DNA of 64,000 bases from Symsagittifera roscoffensis (taxonomy: Eukaryota > Xenacoelomorpha > Acoela > Convolutidae), in contig NC_087066.1 in NCBI RefSeq assembly GCF_963678635.1, positions 57,244,312-57,308,311 of the forward strand. The letters are read 5' to 3'. Within the stretch, counting starts at the first letter, position 1; every line of letters begins with the position of its first letter. Below, piece by piece: positions 34,255 to 44,741 of the stretch. Made by a program: the position numbers and the translations under genes. Below the pieces are notes generated by a model. The model was not told the DNA's origin. It worked only from the letters and a program-made list of their open reading frames with translations, and searched no databases.

Positions 34255-34620
34255 TTTTCAACCTCGCTTTTACAGCACTGTAAGTAGAATCGAAATCTTT
34301 TGGTACAATGTCCTCTTCTTCTTGCTTCTGTTCCAACTTTCGTTTTTTTGCAAGCGTACTTTGAGATTGATAAAATGAGTAAGGGTTAAGAACAACATGA
34401 TATATACTGTGTCACTCGTTTAACGACAAAAGGAGTGATAAGAGATATTAATTGTAAGCCTTTTCGCGAGCTTAAAATAGCTCTTCTTTTATGCAGTGAA
34501 GTTGTTCCTCGTGTGAGTTCTGATATTTTTCTTCGATATTTTACTACATCTACTTTTCGAAGATCTCAAAGCTCTCCTCTTAATAGGTTAACTTAGCACT
34601 CACTCAGAAACTGAATGAGA
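34255..34620 (-). pseudogene. Small basic ORFs between ATPase and integrase, copy 2
   Basis: Better copy: YSFYQSQSTLAKKRKLEQ, then DFDSTYSAVKARLKIEKE before a stop near 34254. Upstream is a second stretch, YRRKISELTRGTTSLHKRRA and KGLQLISLITPFVVKRV, which ends in a hydrophobic segment. Both are basic. The roles are not known to me; position and size suggest minor virion or DNA-associated proteins. Confidence 0.42.
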
Positions 34621-34763
34621 GTTTTTGGACAATGGAGGATGAATTGTTTTTGAAGTTTTTCGGAAAATGTTTGAATTATTGGGAGTATAGAGACGTATTA
34701 TATGCTCATTGTCCAAAAGCATTGTTCTTGTTCCCGCTGGTAAAAAATTTTCGACAGAACTGA

Positions 34764-35345
34764 ACCGCTGTTTGTGCAAAGTCCTAGTGAATCAACTGTT
34801 TTTGGAGTTCAATCGATGAGGAAATGACCAAAAGGAAGAGATGTTGCATCTTGATAGCACTCTTTCAAATTTGATCGTCGACCTAGTTGTTGACTTAATG
34901 TATTGATATGTAAAACATCTCTCGGTGACTGGAACAAGACTATATAGGTATTTTGTAACTCAATATCTCTTCCAAATTTGCTCTGATGAAACAAATTATG
35001 CTTAATATATATTATATTTAGTCCCCTGTTCCCTCCAGCAGTAGAAATTTTTTACAAAATGATCAAAATTTGAAATTTCTTTACAAGAGTCATCAAATAT
35101 TAAAAGTTTTTCAAATATTAAGGAAGGTTTTCAATCAGTTCAAAGTCAACTCCTTGGATGATTTGATTTCTCTGCATTTGCCCATAAAGAGGTTGATAAT
35201 GTTGATAAAAATAGAAAACTTTGTCAAATTTTGGTTGAAATGTACCAATTTTTAAGCAATCAAAAGTAAGATGTGATTTTTGACATTCACGCGGTCCAAC
35301 TAGCAAAGTAAAAACTCGTTCTTTGTTAGCCGTTTTTTTATTCAT
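34764..35345 (-). pseudogene. A32/FtsK-like packaging ATPase, copy 2
   Basis: The N-terminal piece (35118-35345) contains RVFTLLVGPRECQKSHL. This is the Walker A P-loop, with the invariant Gly before Lys replaced by Gln, so ATP binding would be impaired. The Walker B string FDDSCKE follows near 35090 in another frame. The C-terminal piece (34809-34994) is identical in protein to copy 1. About 190 codons in total, short for the family because the frames are broken. Confidence 0.78.
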
Positions 35346-35851
35346 AGCTTGGAGAAGGTAAAATATGACCGACTGTACTTAATAAAGTTGCTACCCAAAC
35401 TGTTGTTTCTTCACATGTAGTGGATAACATTATTCGAACAATTGCATAGGCAAGTATGAAAACTATGACAAACAATTGGCACTTAAAAACTAAAAGAGAT
35501 CTATTACACGTACGTCCAAAAAACTTTCATGACTTTCGTTCGTGATTCTCCTCATCAAAAACAAAACCTCCTAAATTTAATTGCTTTTCACATTCACCAC
35601 CCATCTCAGCTTCGCATTGAAAAAACTGATAATGATTGATATTTAAATTTCCAAAAAACAAGATAATACAAAATGATTTATATTATTTACAATTTATTTT
35701 AAAAAACATCGAGTCCATGCTCCGCATGCAAATGCTTTTGTTTTTGTACAATGTAGAGTTTTTGCATGACAAAATGAGTAGTTCCTACACCTCCAATCCT
35801 ATTCTTTATCTTTGAAAACCAAATTTTGAATTTTTGGGCATGCGTAGTCAT

Positions 35852-36660
35852 TCAAATTTGTAATCCTTTGTATCCAAAATTTCTGACAGACTTTACTTTT
35901 TTCATAATTTTTTTTAAAAAACTCCGTTTCTGGAGCTTTTATTTTTTTTCAGTATTTTTCAAGCTCAGTATGTTTTTCATAACCACTGCTCCAATTGATT
36001 CTTTTAAGATGCTTTGCACACCAAGCAGATTGAGATTTAATTTTGATTTTTTGGAGAGGAAGACAGGAATATCCGACAGTTTGTCCATTTTTATAAACTC
36101 CCAAATCGTTCACTATTTTGTTTTCAATACATCAAAATCCAAAACAATCAGACTCATGATGCTAACAGTTTTGCTGAAGTTTTTAGTTAAAATGACTATC
36201 AATCGAACAATGCATATACTGTTGAAGCAAAAATTTTGATATATAAACAGAAGAACAAACGGGTCACGTGAAGTACAAGGAAATTTTTGCTCGAGTTCCT
36301 TCAAATTTATGTTCGGGTCCAAAACAATACAGGTACAGAGAAAGTAGTTTTTTTGTTTTTGATGCTTAATCAAATCAAACTTTTGAGAACTTCATTCAAT
36401 TTCTGAACGTTCGGTTTCTACAGCGCATTCGTCATTAATGATAAAAGTTTTTTTGAATGTTTTTAAAAAAGACAAAACCGAAGGGATAAAATCAACCAGT
36501 TTATCATACTCCTCTTTTTCCAACTGAAACTTCTGATTGTTTTTCTAATTTTTTCCCTTTCTTCGATATTCTATGAGAAATTTTTTTGGTAATATCTGAA
36601 ACATTTTACGTCTTTCAATTTGCAAAGTCCACTCAAATTGAGAAATTTGTGAATCTGTAT
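35852..36660 (-). pseudogene. Unrecognised Polinton gene, copy 2
   Basis: Duplicate of 31212-32018. A well-preserved middle piece at 36113-36373 reads YFLCTCIVLDPNINLKELEQ and FPCTSRDPFVLLF, which is broken in copy 1. The two copies are thus complementary in what they preserve. Confidence 0.48.
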
Positions 36661-36895
36661 CCAAATCTTGGAATTTTGGTAAATTGTGAGACTACCAAAC
36701 GGTTAGTAAAAAAATTCTGGGACTTTACTGGTAAGACGACATGAAAAATTCCCAATTTTATCTGAGGCTTTAAAACAAGATTTCTGGAGAAACCAATGTT
36801 CCAACTCATATTGCACAGCTCAAAGAAATTTTTAATAATTATACAAGAAGATGATTATTTAAATTACATGACTTTAATAACATCACTCAACAAAA

Positions 36896-37576
36896 TTATT
36901 GAACATTACAGTTCTCCAAGACCTTGGCAAGTTCTTTGAATTTGTTCAAAGTTTAGTTGACAGGGGCAACTAGCTTCAAGAATTCGTTCTTCTTCGCAGT
37001 GAAGAGTCGAATCTGAATGTAGGGTGGCTTGTTCACACTGTACTTCTTGATTGTGACACACACTATTCTCTTCTTTTTTGTTGCTACGTCATACAACGCA
37101 TGACAGTTCGCAAGTTCCTGCTCCATTGAGTCTTTGTCAGAATAGGGTTCCAACACAGGAACGAGTCCAAGGTTTTCAGCATCGTGAATAACAGTATTCC
37201 GTACTGCTGATATTTTTTTCATATGTTTTTTAACTAAGAAAGGATTCTGGGATTTTTCCACTTGTCCTGATTCATTTTTCATCAGCAACTGGAAGCACAG
37301 TTTGAAGTAAATTTTTCCGTTCTAGGGTTATTGGGACGTCTTAAAACCCCTTCTTGGCAATATCCACCAAAATACCTTCTTCTTGGCAATATCCACCAAG
37401 AAAATCTCCCAATTCTTTTTGATTTTTAGCAAATTCAATACAGTTGGGAAGTATATCTTTTCATGAATACGTTTTTGAGTTTCGACGCAGAGCCAACTGA
37501 TCAGTAGTAGGTCTTTCAAAACAATTATATTTGTCAATTGATAGAAATTAGGAAATGTAGATGACTCACTGTACAT
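36896..37576 (-). pseudogene. Gene Z, Polinton copy 2
   Basis: Best Polinton copy of Z. 37328-37576 is the N-terminal piece (MYSESSTFPNFYQ, NIIVLKDLLLISWLCVETQ). 36953-37288 is one 111-codon frame (MKNESGQVEKSQNPF, VRNTVIHDAENLGLVPVLEP, NKPPYIQIRLFTAKK). The C-terminus ends at 36896-36898 after a frameshift. Between the pieces a 25-base stretch containing tcttggcaatatccacca is present twice in tandem (37350-37400), a local insertion absent from copy 1. Confidence 0.5.
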
Positions 37577-37708
37577 TCCAAGTTAAAAATTAATACCCTT
37601 TATGGAATAGTGAGTACGAAATGATCCAAATATGGATATTGCCTAGGTGCTGGAACTCTTATATATGCAATTCAAAGTAGATAAAAAAAATTCAACAAAT
37701 AATCGGTG

Positions 37709-38303
37709 ATGGCATCAGCTACTTCTTAGGCATATCTTACTTTTTTTCCGATTGCAATGCAAAATTTCTTTTTATCTCTATCTCAGAACACTTTTATGAA
37801 AAATTCATTGTCACCCCAGACTACTGTGTATCTAACCATTCAACATTCTGCCCAGTGAAAAATTGCTAATTTCATTCAGTATTAATCGGATCACCCTTTG
37901 ATCAAATTTTTCAAAGGTTAGATAAATATCATTTCATTTACCAAATTGTTGACTGTATATATACTTTATATAAATACAGATTTTAATCCTATATTAATTC
38001 ATCAAAAGGTGAAGTTTTTAATGAATTGAATCGTGCAGTCAAACACAAATTGGAATGTAGAATAACGGGAAACTTACCCATTTTTGCAAAGAAACGCTAG
38101 CTGCGAAAACATAACAAAGGTCATTATCGCAGTTCTGCTCAGAAACTTGCAATCATTCAGACTTTGGACCAAATTTTTTAGAAAGCATTCAAAAAGTTCA
38201 AAACTCAAAGTATGAGACTGATTTGTTAAGAATTGTTGATTGTTTCATTGATGGTAATGGTTCTGTAAATAGTGAGCGTGTCAATTTTTCTATGAATAAT
38301 TGA
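37709..38303 (+). pseudogene. Gene W, Polinton copy 2
   Basis: Duplicate of 33006-33602, with the start context tgATGGCATCAGC kept. Piece A has its own stop. The FLESIQKV-like and MRLIC/ETDLL regions are kept, and the stop is at 38301-38303. The gene end coincides with the end of duplication D. Confidence 0.42.
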
Positions 38304-38329
38304 ATCTTTATTTATAAAAATCTTGTCAA

Positions 38330-39260
38330 ATTGATTTAATTTTGAATAAAAAAACTTTTTCAACGAAGAAATTTGTTATTTTCAACACATGTGGAAAGAT
38401 TTACTCAGAGTTTTTTCGCAAGATGTAAGCTTTTTACGAGAATCAAAAACTGATTTGGTTCTTATAACAAAAGTGCAAAAATTTTCATACATTTTTTGTG
38501 TAGGATGCATGTTTTTTCGTGATTTTTTAGAAAACAAATGCAAAAATCTACCTTTTTTTCTTATGCATATGCAAAAAACGCAAAACATTTTTTCATTATT
38601 GTTGACTTTGAGTTCTATTACCTATCTTAAGACATTGTTTTTTTGTTGTTTTTAATTAGATCAAGAAAATTCATCAATTCAAATTTTCAACATTTTTCTT
38701 TAAAATGGGAAATATTTAATAAAATTTTTCGTTTTTTGCGAGACTTTTTCTGTTTTTTTTTTAATAAGTGGGCCCGAATTATTAAAGAAAATTTGCATGG
38801 TGCGATAGATAATGTAAAGTTTTGACATGTTTGCAAAAAACGTTTTTTTATCTTGTGTGCAAAAATACTACGAAATTTTGTACAAGATGTTAAAATTGGT
38901 TTCTTTTTTTTTGCCATTTTTGCTGCAAAATTTTAAAGAAAAAACTATCGATTGCAGAATTAGTTTGATTTTCAACTAATTTATAAAAAAACATTGCCTT
39001 TGCAAATTCGTCAACTATTTTGCACTGTGAAGCTCATTTTGAGCAATAAGTCGAGAAGAAGATACAGAGTAAAAACAAGATTTACAAATTAGAGGGAGGT
39101 AGTTGACGGAAGTTAAGTTGAATTTAAAGTATTTAGAGCTGAGGGTGGAGGTAGTTGACGGTAGTTAAATTAAACATAAAATGTTTTTTAGTTAAGAGAG
39201 AGAGGTACCTTCAACTCGAATGTGTGGGTTAAACCAATGAAAATTAGGTTTCCATATTTG
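38330..39260. other. Polinton right-central non-coding region, related to flanking repeat Y
   Basis: Stretches such as tttgtgtaggatgcatg (38496) and gatacagagtaaaaacaagatt (39061), gagctgag, and atgtgtgggtt(a)aacca match repeat Y outside the Polinton (for example 59010-59100 and 16315-16560) in the same order. Open stretches here are Phe/Lys-rich and judged to be chance. Confidence 0.45.
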
Positions 39261-39418
39261 GATTGTAGTCGTGGCCAAATAAAATTTAGCTTCGTTTTAT
39301 GGAATTCTTGGACAAAAGTTGTGTCGAATCGGAAACAAAGCTCCATTTTGGGAACTCTTACACATTGTTGTTTCCAATCATAAAAATGTTTCATTTTTGT
39401 TCTAGTTGTCGCATCCAA
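39188..39418 (-). other. Possible ORF, 76 codons
   Basis: Minus-strand open frame MDATTRTKMKHFYDWKQQC and then KMELCFRFDTTFVQEF. Its composition is less biased than that of neighbouring chance frames. It overlaps sequence related to repeat Y at its left end. No family recognised; may be a gene fragment. Confidence 0.2.
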
Positions 39419-39440
39419 TCAGAAGACCCTTTTTAAAGAC

Positions 39441-39656
39441 TTAAATCTTCCAAATAATTTTGAAAAAGTACACTAAAATATTTGCAAAAATAAATGACAA
39501 AAAGCTGTTTGCTGTAAAAATAAGAAATACTGCCGATATAAGTAACAAAAGAAGGAAAATTAACAAAGGCAGCTTCTCTGCAATCTTTCTCATCATATAA
39601 TTGGGTTTTTTGTATGTACTCAGGGAGAGATTGCTAATTTTTGAGTAGATAGTCAA
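39441..39656 (-). CDS. Possible small membrane protein, 71 aa
   Basis: Minus-strand frame with a basic, hydrophilic start (SLSTYKKPNYMMRKIAEK). Two hydrophobic segments follow: LPLLIFLLLLLISAVFLIF (about residues 29-47) and FLSFIFANILVYFFKII (about 53-69). This is a plausible double-spanning or hairpin membrane protein within the Polinton, not seen elsewhere in the window. Against it: poly-T-rich DNA can mimic membrane segments, and no homologue is known to me. Confidence 0.25.
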   Translation of the reverse strand: MTIYSKISNLSLSTYKKPNYMMRKIAEKLPLLIFLLLLLISAVFLIFTANSFLSFIFANILVYFFKIIWKI

Positions 39657-39901
39657 GTTCTTTTATTTTGATGTAGATTTGATGAACTTTTCACAGCAAA
39701 TCTCTGGAAGTCTTATTCCAAACTTTATCAAGCAAGATTTTGAACTTTGAAAGTCTTTGAAGAAATGAAGAAAACAAGAATTTTGCAGAGGATTTTTTTT
39801 TCAAATTGGGGAACCGCGTAGGGAACAAAAAGAGTCTTTGATATATTATCATACGACTTTTTTATTAACTTTAAACTTTCTAAAATAAATAAAATTTCTT
39901 T

Positions 39902-40099
39902 TCAAGTCAGATGTGTTTCAGCGGTAAGTTTATGGCTTTGATACTGAATACTCGATTCAAAAGTAAATTCTTTGATTGAATAAGTCTCTCTAAATAGGTC
40001 TTTGCTTAGTCGGAGAACTCTATTTTGGACAACATGAACGTCCAAAAAACTGTTAAAAATTAAGAATCTACTTCTACTTGAAGAATAAGGAAATCGCAA
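39902..40099 (-). other. Possible ORF, C-terminal fragment
   Basis: Minus-strand frame of 65 codons with FLDVHVVQNRVLRLSKDLF and SIKEFTFESS. Mixed, protein-like composition; ends in a stop at 39902. It lies upstream of, and on the opposite strand to, the polymerase promoter region. Not recognised. Confidence 0.22.
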
Positions 40100-40270
40100 G
40101 TAATTTTTTTTGTAGAGTCTCTTATGAAATTCAAGTGTTTTTTAATTGACGTTTTTCAAATAGTGATTACTTTTGATTCAAAGTTACGTCTAGAAACTGC
40201 AGAGTTCTGATTGGTTGAAATATGGTCTGAAAATTTCAAGAATTTTCTCCGTTGAAAATTGCGTAGACAA

Positions 40271-40507
40271 TGATGTCATTATCATGAAAGAAAAACTGCT
40301 TTGGCGGTGACGTCATTTTTATTTAAAGAATGACGTCATAGGGAAAAAGGAAAATTGCGTGGATGGTGACGTCCTTCCTATTTCAAGATTTATGTCATTA
40401 CCACAAAAATAAAAGAATCTGGACGGTGACGTCACGTCTATTTAAGAATGAAGTCATGACCATAAAAGGAAAATTGCGTAGGCGATGACGTCATTGTTAG
40501 TATAAAC
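40271..40507 (+). promoter_or_regulatory. Tandem CRE/ATF-like array and TATA box upstream of Polinton polymerase
   Basis: Four imperfect repeats of about 59-60 bases. Each carries two octamers of the TGACGTCA type. Series one is at 40308, 40367 (TGACGTCC), 40427 and 40486. Series two is at 40271 (TGATGTCA), 40331, 40390 (TTATGTCA) and 40449 (TGAAGTCA). A TATAAA follows at 40501-40506. TGACGTCA is the palindromic cAMP-response element bound by CREB/ATF bZIP factors in animals. The array precedes the DNA polymerase gene (start 40687), so it looks like its promoter/enhancer. Function is inferred from motif and position. Confidence 0.6.
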
Positions 40508-40612
40508 ACGCTTAATTTATTGGGTTAAATCGTATATTTTGTTTGCCAATCAGTAACTCTCAATTGAATCTTACTTCAAATTTTACAATTCGTTACTTCG
40601 CTAAAAGAAAAA

Positions 40613-40683
40613 GTAAGTTCTTTATTCAATTGGTACTTTAAGTTTTTAAATTTGGAACTTTTCTAAAGTCTCAAGTTTTTTAG
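40613..40683 (+). other. Candidate 71-nt intron in the polymerase 5' leader
   Basis: A strong donor AA|GTAAGT at 40613 and a pyrimidine-rich acceptor (caagttttttag) ending at 40683, three bases before the start codon. Size and signals fit a small invertebrate intron. Not testable without transcripts. Confidence 0.4.
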
Positions 40684-40686
40684 ATA

Positions 40687-43003
40687 ATGCCTGCCCTTAA
40701 CCAAAACGAGAAAGTGAAGTGTGGAGACTGTGGAAATATGTATGTTCGTCAAAACGCAGCTCGACACCGGAAAAAGGGTTCTGAAGGAGTTATTTCGTAT
40801 CCTGATTGTAAATATTTTACTTAAAATCAGCATGAAATTAGCAACCATACTGCCAAGAACCATACTCCACCAAGTTTCAAGCAATCGACGGTTTGTTCTT
40901 CCTGTTAACAAGAGTTCCCAAGCTACTACTCTCTCTGATAACATCGGAGAAAGAATCATGGAGCTAAGCAACGGAAACTTAGTGATACTTTAGCGGAATT
41001 GAACGATATTATGGAGAAAGAAGGTGATGGTGGTGAAAAACTGAAGGAAAAACTTAGTGCTAGTCAACATTTGCTGGTGGATAAGGAGATGGAAAATGGG
41101 AGACATAAGGTTTTTAACTTCCAAATGTCCAAGTTAGATACTAAAATAATCGATCGATACTGCCGCTAAAATCAACATTGCTTTTGGGTTTGTTCTTCGA
41201 AATTTTGAGACTGCTAAATATCGATATTTCTACGCCCATAAAAATGTACGAAAGCGGATTTGATAACAATCCAAGGAAAAGTGGAAAAATTTGATATTGT
41301 GGAGCAATAATGCCAAGAACGTCAGAACATAAAAAGGAGATTCAAGTTGATTACTAACGTTACAATTTTTGCTGCTTTGCTGAAAAACATCCCAATGGGA
41401 TGTCCAGACTCTGTCTTAACCGAACCTCTACTGAAAAACCATTCTAATAACTGTCTTTTATCTAACAAAGACAAGGAACCACTCATTGATCATGTGTGTC
41501 TTTTCCGCGCATTAGCCATGTATATGAATGGACACAATGATCTCAACTTTCACACTTCCAGATACTTTACAGATTTATATCAAAGTCTGGTTATCAGAAG
41601 AGAGAGATGGATGATATGCGACGAGAATACATTAAAGAGGAAGGCTAAAAAATTTTAAAAAACAGAGGAGTGTGAGTGGTGGGAAAGTTTCAAAACGGAT
41701 GACAAAATCAAAAATGATGTCAGAACTCATTTTCCATACAAAAGACCTCCTTGTACAGACTCTCTTGTAGCAAAAACAAAAGATGGATCTTGTTTTGGTA
41801 ATGTTCAATGAGATTTAGTTGTTCCAGTTTAACTGAAATCAAAATTTGCCAACTTTTCTCCAGTTTTCAAAATCCCTGAGGTTTGAACAAACAGTATTGG
41901 AGACTACATGAAGAATTATGCAATCGAGAACGAAACGTTAAAACATCCTCAGAGAATGCTGATATCTAGTTTCAAGCTAGAAAATGGAACAGTTATAACT
42001 CCTCTCTTCCACTTTTTTATGGAACTGAGCTTGCAGTGCACCAAAATTTACCGCTTTTTTTCAGTATTCTCTTCGGAAATGCTTTACTAATTTCGTTCAA
42101 TCAGTGGTTGATGCAAGAAGTGAAGAAGATGAGAACCCTTTGTCAGGATTTGTAGCAGAAACTATGAAGCTTTTGGGTAATTCCTCCTATGGATATCAGA
42201 TCATGTATAGATCCAGGCGAAACGTGAAAAAAAACGATGAAAAAAACTCATAAAGCAATCAATGAATCATTGTTCAAAAGATTTATTACAGTTGAAAAAG
42301 TCTTTTTTTAGGTGTAGTTGTTGAAATCAACCATTAAGCAACGAGAACCAATCATTGTCGGCTTTTTTTTACTTCAGTATGCTAAGCTGAGAACGTTGGA
42401 TCTCTACTATAACTTCTTTGACCTATGAACTAATTAACTTCTATGAACTAATTAAATTTGAAGAGTTGGAGATGAATACAGGCTCACCTTACTTGGCATT
42501 TGCTGAGGAAAATTTGTACAACTGTATCCAACCAGAAAAAAGAGACATTTTGGAAAAAAAATGAGGGAAATTGACTGCAGAGACCCTTTCAAGGCAGATG
42601 CAAAATTTAATTTCTTCCCTCGAACGTGTTGCAGTATCCAAAAAAGTATGATAAGCGGGAACCGGAACTTTTTGAAGAGGAATTTAGGTGCAGAGAAAAC
42701 CTATAATTATGTAGCAAAGCTTATTGCTGCTATGACATCAAGTCAGACAAGTTCAAATTCAGTAGTAAAGGTTTGAACAAACGAGTTCAAGAAGATTCTG
42801 GAGACAAACCCATGTCAAACTACAGGAGAGTGCTTGATGAAGCAGTTAACCTTAAATATACTAACAGAGGATTCAAAACTATAAATCATATGGTTGCTAC
42901 ATATGAATAAACAAAGCAAGATCTTAGTTATTTTCATCCAAAAAGACAAGTTCAAGATAATGGAAATGATACAAAACCATTAAACTTATTAGATCTAATC
43001 TGA
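40687..43003 (+). pseudogene. Polinton protein-primed DNA polymerase B, internally deleted and inactive
   Basis: Family B DNA polymerase that replicates Polintons. It starts MPALNQNEKVKCGDCG with a C-x2-C zinc-finger-like beginning. About 41340-41640 is an N-terminal part (LLKNIPMGCPDSVLTEP, HVCLFRALAMYMNGHND). Near 41600 the frame jumps to a region that lies much further on in the family, so the exonuclease domain and first palm motif are deleted. Motif B is intact at about 42167 (KLLGNSSYG). Motif C, normally containing DTD, reads MNTGS at about 42473-42487, so both catalytic Asp residues are lost. The gene ends at a stop at 43001-43003, close to the right terminal repeat. About 770 codons remain, against well over 1000 usually. 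Many frameshifts. Confidence 0.8.
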
Positions 43004-43093
43004 TGTAGCAAATTTATTTATGATGTCGTTTTATGTTGGTTTTATGATATTAAAATGTAAAATATTGCGGTAAACTATATAATTATATATAAA

Positions 43094-43629
43094 TGCAGTG
43101 ATACTTTTTTTCATAATTTAATTTTTTTCTCTCAAATTTGACATTTTTTGAAGTATCAGTAGAATTCAGCATGGGAAAAATTATAAATAAAACACCGTTT
43201 TCAAAAGTAAGATCATCAAATAAAATAAGTATTAGGTCGAGTTATAACAAATCTTATCGAGTTTTGAAAATTTTTCCACAATTTTTTTGATGAAAAATTT
43301 CAATTTTTACCCGGAAACTCTTACCATTGATTAACCATGCACCAAAAAACTTAATATCTTCACTCCAGAATCTACACATAATTAACCAGTGATATTTAAC
43401 AAAAATAAAAAATTTTCACACAAAACCCAAAAAAAAATCGTTTTTCTTACCATTCTCTTATCATCACAAAACCCATGAAACCTTACCAATTCTTTTTTCT
43501 ATCTTAATACAATGTAGGTTCTATTTGATATTCTAATAACTAGCTTCAAGCTCGAATGTTGTATTCCGTATTTTAATACATGTGGGTCTTCAAGGTCCCC
43601 CCCCATGATCACCTCCAATATCTACTACT
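43094..43629. repeat. Polinton right terminal inverted repeat
   Basis: The reverse complement starts AGTAGTAGATATTGGAGG and GTGATCATGGGGGGGGACC, then ATGTATTAAAAT. It aligns with 24638-25196, with about one difference in four to five bases in the inner part and almost none in the first 50. The G-rich block (C-run 43596-43604 on this strand) is at the same distance from the end as on the left. Confidence 0.8.
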
Positions 43630-43635
43630 CTCATA
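43630..43635. repeat. Polinton target-site duplication, right (CTCATA)
   Basis: Second copy of CTCATA, followed by TTAGCTAAAACC, the continuation of repeat X after the insertion site. Confidence 0.88.
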
Positions 43636-44460
43636 TTAGCTAAAACCAACATAAAATCTAAATGGAACGTATCTTAAACATCCATTTTTTCAGGAAAATT
43701 GCGGCAACAACCCTGAAAGTTGAAAATTAGATAAGTTCTATTTATATAAAACTTGACATCCGTACAAAAACCTCGATTTCACACCTTTCGTATGTATGTT
43801 TATTAGATTTTTTTGTCCGGGTAAATTTAAAATATAGTTAAGGAAATCATTTTTTTTTGCTCATCAATAGCAACAATTATTGAAATTTGTTGAAAAAAAG
43901 TCCATATTTTGGTTTTTTCTTGGTTTTTTTGTCAATTATTAACATCAATACAAATTCTGAGCAATTCCAATATTCTTTCTAATCTAAAACTGGTTTTTGA
44001 CAAAATTCAATCAATTTTGTTGGAAGTACACACTTTTTCTCAAAATCTACAGTTTTTCTGCTTTTCATAATTAAAACTTTTCATGATCATGAGCAATAAA
44101 ATTTTTTGATAATTAAATCTTTTTTTCAAAATATATGTATTACGAGTTTCAAAACCAATCAAATGTAACCAATCAAGTTTCAAACTATGGACAAAATCTT
44201 GAAAACAACCAATGAAATTTAGCAATTTGAAAAAGTTTAAAAAAGTTTTCATTTTAAATGAAATTTTCGTTAAAAATTATGACCAAATAAAAAAAATTGT
44301 TGAAAGAAAACAGCAGAACAATTTATTTCAGTTTTCTTAAGCATAAGCGGAAAAATGAATTATTATTTGCTTTATGTTTAAATTCAATTTCAATGAGATT
44401 GTTTGTTTGTTCGGAAACTTTCTTTAGAACTTAAATTTCTAAACCTAAGGAGAACACTTA
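43636..44460. repeat. Repeat X', right flank of the Polinton
   Basis: Continuation of X after the insertion site (aaatctaaatggaacgtatcttaaac), in a subfamily shared with 50300-51110 and 54620-55380. No gene seen; the 44040-44252 minus frame is Phe/Lys/Leu-rich and not conserved. Confidence 0.55.
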
Positions 44461-44522
44461 AATGCCGAAAAAAAATTTTGAGCGAAAAAATATTCCATTT
44501 ATAACATAAAAAACATCACAAA

Positions 44523-44741
44523 GCATTACTGAACTTTACAATTATCAACAAACCTGGAATCTCCCAAAATGTTAGACAGTTTTTTGAATTCATTCAAAGT
44601 ATAGTTGACAAAGGCACTTTGCTTCATTGCCTCAATCTCTTTTGCAGTGAAGAGTCGAATCTGAAGGTTAGGTGGTTTCTTCACACTGTACTCTTGATTG
44701 TGACACACACCCTCCTCATGTCGTTTGTTGCAATTTCATAA
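44523..44741 (-). pseudogene. Gene Z relic, copy d (C-terminal part)
   Basis: Minus-strand frame with PPNLQIRLFTAKEIEAMKQS, FKKLSNILGDSRF and a terminal NCKVQ before the stop. Upstream it is cut at about 44741, where the first piece of V follows directly. Confidence 0.42.

Larger units (their letters stand above)
33634..38329. repeat. Polinton internal tandem duplication D, unit 2
   Basis: Second unit of the head-to-tail repeat, about 4.70 kb. It is near identical around the ATPase and more diverged in the unknown gene, Z and W, which suggests patchy gene conversion or uneven decay. Confidence 0.85.
24638..43629. mobile_element. Polinton/Maverick (adintovirus-like) element, degraded
   Basis: A complete but dead Polinton-type DNA element of 18,992 bp. 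It has terminal inverted repeats, a 6-bp target duplication and the hallmark genes: adenain-like protease, F54H12.2-type capsid protein, basic core-like protein, penton-like protein, rve integrase, A32/FtsK-like ATPase and protein-primed DNA polymerase B. The capsid, integrase and ATPase genes run on the minus strand from the left end; the polymerase is on the plus strand at the right end. An internal 4.6-4.7 kb tandem duplication inflates it; without this it would be about 14.3 kb. Every gene has stops, frameshifts or catalytic losses. Polintons are related to virophages and adenoviruses and may form virions; this copy cannot. Confidence 0.9.

Noticed and set aside
38382-38917. Several 60-88 codon frames on both strands
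   Set aside because: Phe/Lys/Asn-rich frames in poly-T/poly-A-rich DNA; none has neighbours or motifs to support it.
40271-40500. CRISPR-like array
   Set aside because: The 59-60 bp repeats are imperfect throughout, with no spacer/repeat contrast, in animal-type DNA; read as a regulatory array.
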